This document shows, in pieces, positions 6,096 through 8,744 of a stretch of 8,744 nucleotides of DNA (position 1 is the first letter of the stretch; the number at the start of each line of letters is the position of its first letter). The DNA lies in the NCBI GenBank assembly GCA_015654825.1, contig JAATGE010000158.1:1-8744 (forward strand), read 5' to 3'. The notes beneath the pieces were generated by a model. It made no database searches, was not told the DNA's origin, and saw nothing but the letters and a program-made list of their open reading frames with translations. The DNA comes from Rhodospirillales bacterium (GTDB lineage Bacteria; Pseudomonadota; Alphaproteobacteria; Acetobacterales; Acetobacteraceae). Made by a program: the position numbers and the translations under genes.

Positions 6096-6145
6096 GGGGT
6101 CCGGGGCCTACGGCCCCAGCGGGTCCAGGGCAGAGCCCTGGCCTT
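6096..6145 (-). repeat. Palindromic 3'-end element, copy 3
   Basis: It lies 19 bases past the DUF429 stop, on the minus strand. Hairpin 1 is CCAGGGC-AGA-GCCCTGG (6125-6141) and hairpin 2 is GGGGCC-TAC-GGCCCC (6103-6117) with an extra wobble and a closing pair. Bases 6112-6145 match the reverse complement of 3562-3595 at all 34 positions. The orientation relative to the upstream gene is the same as for copies 1 and 2. Because the flanking genes converge, it could also act on the DUF1254 transcript. Confidence 0.8.
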
Positions 6146-6164
6146 TCCTTGCGTAAACCTCGGC

Positions 6165-7112
6165 CTATGACGCTCCAGCCGGCAGCGACGTCTGTCCGAG
6201 CACCCAGCCCTCCCAGCGCCGCACCCAAAAATCGTCGGGCGCGGTATCCGGGCGGGCGCCGGTCAATACCCCGAGCACGCACAACACCCCGAGCACGCAG
6301 TCGAACTGGTCCTCGCCGGCGGCCGAAACGCCAAATCCGTCCTGCAACGCCGCCCGCAACGCCGGCGAGGGTGCCGCGTTCAGCCGCTTCATCGCCGCGA
6401 GAATGTCCGGCGCGTACGCGGCCCGATCCGCCTGCCGCCGCTTGCTGCCCGCCACGCGCAGGCGCAAATGCCGCATCGCCTCCGCCGGGTAGGTCTCCGC
6501 CACCGCCACTCCGTGCGGTTCCAGCAGGGCCAGGAACGGCCCCTCGAACGGCCATAGGCGCGGCGGGTTCGGCGCCAGCAGCGCCGGGATCAGCAAATCG
6601 CGCCAGGCCGCGATGGCCGCCTTGCCGGATTGATTGGCGCCGAGCGTCCAGAACACCGGCGCGCCGGCCGGCCGCTCCGCCGTCGCCCTGTCGCAGGCGC
6701 GGTTCAGCCCGGCCGCGACCTCCAGCCCCAATGAAGCCGCGTGTCCCAGCCGCGTCATGCCGGCGACGCCTCGCGCGGGATAGAACGGCCGTTCCGCGGT
6801 GATTTCCGCCAAGGTGGCCGCCACTTCGAAAAAACCTGGGCGGGCCGCCAATGATCGCAGAAATGCGGGAAAATCGGCCTCCGCGGCGTGGCGCGCGGCA
6901 TAGGCGCGCGGCAGGCCGAGCGGGCAGTCGATGCCGAACGCCACCGGCGCCCCGGCGGCACGCTGGCGCAGCCGTTCCAGCAGCGTTTCCGGCGCGCCGA
7001 CAGGTTGCGGCGCCTGCAGGCGCCAGCCGTGCCGCGACGGCAGCCCCAAGCACATCCAGCGCTTTTCCGGCCGCACGCTCCAGTCGGCGTGAACCGCGAG
7101 CGCGTGCGTCAG
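6165..7112 (-). CDS. DUF429 family protein (predicted RNase H-fold)
   Basis: From the CTG at 7112 the protein has 315 residues. Family landmarks are VHADWS (7-12, Asp10), APVAFGIDCPLGLPRAYAAR (55-74, Asp62), WPFEGPF (187-193), AETYPAEAMRH (205-215), and GEDQFDCVLGVL (266-277, Asp268 and Asp271). COG2410, of which DUF429 is part, is predicted to be an RNase H-fold nuclease, and these acidic residues would fit its active site, but activity is not shown. The frame stays open upstream to 7244 (ATG), but that stretch overlaps the 72-residue gene and looks like its shadow. No ATG, GTG or TTG lies between that gene's stop and the conserved DWS motif. A CTG overlapping the stop (CTGA) is the best-placed start, and GTG 7076 would remove the motif. 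It is the last gene of the minus-strand unit. Confidence 0.8.
   Translation of the reverse strand: MTHALAVHADWSVRPEKRWMCLGLPSRHGWRLQAPQPVGAPETLLERLRQRAAGAPVAFGIDCPLGLPRAYAARHAAEADFPAFLRSLAARPGFFEVAATLAEITAERPFYPARGVAGMTRLGHAASLGLEVAAGLNRACDRATAERPAGAPVFWTLGANQSGKAAIAAWRDLLIPALLAPNPPRLWPFEGPFLALLEPHGVAVAETYPAEAMRHLRLRVAGSKRRQADRAAYAPDILAAMKRLNAAPSPALRAALQDGFGVSAAGEDQFDCVLGVLCVLGVLTGARPDTAPDDFWVRRWEGWVLGQTSLPAGAS
6268..6303 (-). repeat. 18-base in-frame tandem duplication inside the DUF429 gene
   Basis: Bases 6268-6281 and 6286-6299 are identical over 14 bases (ACCCCGAGCACGCA) with an 18-base period. On the coding strand this produces the hydrophobic repeat CVLGVLCVLGVLTGA (residues 272-286). 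The period is a multiple of three, so the frame is kept. Confidence 0.65.
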
Positions 7113-7327
7113 AGCGGCTTGTGCGCCCGATCGATCAGGCGGCTCAGCAGGCCCGGCTTTTTTGCCGTCTTCCTGGCCTCCGCGGCGCTCTTCGCTTCGG
7201 CGCGGGCGGCTTCCCCGGCCTGTTTCTGTTTGTGCGCCAGCCATTTTTCCAGCGACATGCCGGCCTTGGCCGCACGCTTTGCCTCATAGGCACGCTGGCC
7301 TTCGGAGAGGGTGTTTTGTTCGGGCAT
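7109..7327 (-). CDS. Small Lys/Ala-rich helical protein of unknown function
   Basis: The product has 72 residues and starts at ATG 7327 with AGAAG about eight bases upstream as a plausible ribosome binding site. It is highly charged and probably almost entirely alpha-helical: SEGQRAYEAKRAAKAGMSLE, then KWLAHKQKQAGEAARAEAKS, and a basic end LLSRLIDRAHKPL. There is no signal peptide, membrane span or Cys. I do not recognise a characterised family. Its codon third positions and ordered charge pattern favour a real gene over the alternative frame read through the same bases. It begins 40 bases after the permease stop, and its TGA overlaps the probable CTG start of the DUF429 gene, so co-transcription is likely. 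Confidence 0.75.
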   Translation of the reverse strand: MPEQNTLSEGQRAYEAKRAAKAGMSLEKWLAHKQKQAGEAARAEAKSAAEARKTAKKPGLLSRLIDRAHKPL

Positions 7328-7367
7328 GGCGGCGCTTCTAGCATTCGGTCCGGCGGATTTCGAGGGG

Positions 7368-8114
7368 TCAGCCGCGCCGGGCCAGCACGGCGCCGCTCAG
7401 CGCACCGAGTGCCGCGTTGATCGCCAGCCCCGCCGCCGAGAGCAGCGCCAGGCAGGCGAACATGCGGGGCACCTGTAGCCGGTAACCTGCCTCCAGGATG
7501 CGGAACGCCAGGCCGCTGGCGACGCCGCCGGCGCCGGTCACGAACTCCGCCACCACGGCGCCGACCAGCGCCAGGCCGCCGGAAACCCGCACCCCGGCGA
7601 GAAAATACGGCAGCGCCGCGGGCAGCCGCAGCAGCAGGATTTCCTGCGTGCGCGTGGCGCCGCTGAGCCGGAACAAATCCAGCAGCTCGGACGGCGTTGC
7701 CTCCAGGCCGGCCGCGGTGTTGGCAAACACCGGAAAGAACGCAACGATCGTCGCGCACAGGGTCATGGCAAGGAACGGGTCGCCGACCCAGACCACGATC
7801 AGCGGCGCCACGGCCACCACCGGCGTTACCTGCAGGATGACGGCCCATGGCTTCAGAAATGCCCGGGCCCAGGGACTCGCCGCCATGGCGCAGGCCAGCG
7901 CGACGCCCGCGGCGCACGCGGCGACGAGCGAAGCGGCGGTAACCGACAAGGTCGCCAGCAGCGCCTGCAACAATCCGACCGGATCGGCCGCGAACGCGGC
8001 ACCGATGGCCCACGGTCCGGGCACGAGATAGGGCGGCACGCGCAGCGCGCTGACCACGATCTGCCAGGCCAGCAGTGCCGCCGCGAACGACAGCACGGGC
8101 GCGAAACGGTTCAT
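7368..8114 (-). CDS. ABC transporter permease, NitT/TauT (SsuC/TauC-like) family
   Basis: The product has 248 residues, the usual size for this family. It is an inner-membrane permease with about six hydrophobic segments (near 5-24, 50-78, 90-110, 116-136, 168-194, 218-240). The segment QVTPVVAVAPLIVVW (95-109) matches the family's conserved IPxVAxxPLxxxW region. LDLFRLSGATRTQEILLLRL (145-164) is the EAA loop that docks onto the ATPase, with Gly152 in place and LP following. Relatives import nitrate, taurine and other sulfonates, bicarbonate, or pyrimidine/thiamine and riboflavin precursors. The sequence alone does not tell which. The ATG at 8114 overlaps the ATPase stop (ATGA), showing translational coupling. 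The periplasmic binding protein is not in the window. Confidence 0.92.
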   Translation of the reverse strand: MNRFAPVLSFAAALLAWQIVVSALRVPPYLVPGPWAIGAAFAADPVGLLQALLATLSVTAASLVAACAAGVALACAMAASPWARAFLKPWAVILQVTPVVAVAPLIVVWVGDPFLAMTLCATIVAFFPVFANTAAGLEATPSELLDLFRLSGATRTQEILLLRLPAALPYFLAGVRVSGGLALVGAVVAEFVTGAGGVASGLAFRILEAGYRLQVPRMFACLALLSAAGLAINAALGALSGAVLARRG

Positions 8115-8744
8115 CCGGCGCGCTGCGCCGACAGGCTCTGCGTCAGCACCGCCACACGCGCGGCGTAGGCACCATCGAGACGTTCCTGTATCGGCTGATC
8201 GAATGCGTGGGTGGCGGCGACGCGGCCCGGGCGCGCGGACATGACGGCGACCCGCGTGGCGAGGAAGGCCGCCTCATAGATCGAGTGCGTCACGAATACC
8301 GTGGTGCAGCCGGTTTCCTCGGCCAGCGCGCGCACATCCTCCTGCAGGCGGTGACGCGTGAATTCATCGAGCGCCGCAAACGGTTCGTCCATCAGCAGCA
8401 GGCGCGGGCGCGGCGCCAGCGCGCGGGCGATCGAGACGCGCATGCGCATGCCGCCGGACAATTTCGACGGGCGTACATCTTCAAACCCGGCGAGGCCCAC
8501 CCGCGCCAGCATCTGGAATGCCGGCGCCTGATCGAGGCCACGCAGCCGTAACGGCAACGCGGCGTTCTCGGCCGCGCTGGCCCACGGCATCAGCGTCGGA
8601 TCCTGGAACACAAAGCCGATATCGCCGGGCCCGGGCAGTGCCGCACCCCTGGCGAGACTGCCGCCCTGCGGCTGGTCGAGGCAGGCGATCAGCCGCAGCG
8701 GCGTCGATTTGCCGCGGCCGGAGGGGCCCGGCAGCACCAGGAAA
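8111..8744 (-). CDS. ABC transporter ATP-binding protein, NitT/TauT (SsuB/TauB-like) family, partial (5' end beyond right edge)
   Basis: The visible part has about 210 residues and starts inside the strand before Walker A (FLVLPGPSGRGKST). The N-terminus lies outside the window. Other motifs are the Q-loop VFQDPTLMPW, the signature LSGGMRMRVSIARAL, Walker B RLLLMDEPFAALDE, and the H-loop VTHSIYEA. These are complete, so the enzyme should hydrolyse ATP to drive import through the adjacent permease. The MPW after the Q-loop and the TRVAVMSARPGRVAAT region are typical of nitrate/sulfonate-type importers. Unusual points are GRGKSTPLRLIACLDQP where GCGKSTLLRLIAGLDRP is common, so Pro and Cys replace well-conserved Leu and Gly, and a rather short insert between Walker A and the Q-loop. 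It is the first visible gene of the minus-strand unit. Confidence 0.92.
   Translation of the reverse strand, partial: FLVLPGPSGRGKSTPLRLIACLDQPQGGSLARGAALPGPGDIGFVFQDPTLMPWASAAENAALPLRLRGLDQAPAFQMLARVGLAGFEDVRPSKLSGGMRMRVSIARALAPRPRLLLMDEPFAALDEFTRHRLQEDVRALAEETGCTTVFVTHSIYEAAFLATRVAVMSARPGRVAATHAFDQPIQERLDGAYAARVAVLTQSLSAQRAG

Noticed and set aside
5914..7053. 379-residue minus-strand frame
   Set aside because: It is a GC-rich shadow of the DUF429 gene, Gly/Ala/Arg-rich without motifs, while the adjacent frame contains the DUF429 landmarks.
7144..8013. 289-residue minus-strand frame overlapping the permease and small gene
   Set aside because: It is out of frame with the permease, which has intact EAA-loop and membrane segments. 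It is a composition artefact.

Overview
The window is GC-rich DNA that looks like an alphaproteobacterial chromosome, most likely Acetobacteraceae or a close Rhodospirillales relative. This placement is an inference from strongly GC-biased codon third positions, small ATGA/TGATG gene overlaps, a PEP-CTERM protein, a DUF1214/DUF1254 pair, and intergenic palindromes of the CCAGGGCTCTGCCCTGG type. No rRNA, tRNA, transposase or CRISPR array was seen.

Left part (1-3553): a sulfotransferase on the minus strand, open at the left edge, is divergent from an 826-residue plus-strand protein. That protein joins a long TPR-like helical repeat region to a C-terminal GT8 glycosyltransferase domain. The two are separated by about 200 bases that should hold both promoters. 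Together they suggest surface glycan or glycoconjugate assembly and sulfation, but no acceptor can be named.

Middle (3554-6164): a 409-base gap packed with palindromes and hairpins leads, through a short AT-rich promoter-like stretch, into a secreted PEP-CTERM protein. After its hairpin terminator comes an almost pure A/T nested palindrome (4718-4799). This abuts a two-gene unit of small membrane-anchored DUF1214 and DUF1254 proteins whose stop and start codons overlap. A 243-base convergent gap follows, holding two more repeat elements.

Right part (6165-8744): a minus-strand unit reads, in transcription order, ABC ATPase (cut by the right edge), NitT/TauT-type permease (ATGA overlap), a 72-residue Lys/Ala-rich small protein, and a DUF429 protein that overlaps it and appears to lack an ATG/GTG/TTG start before its first conserved motif. 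The substrate-binding protein of the transporter is not in the window.

The most notable non-coding signal is a composite palindromic element present at three gene 3' ends (sulfotransferase, GT8 protein, DUF429). It has the same orientation relative to the gene each time, and two copies share a perfect 34-base match. A further inverted copy and a degenerate copy lie in the gap at 3554-3850. At the sulfotransferase the element is read in frame as the C-terminus.
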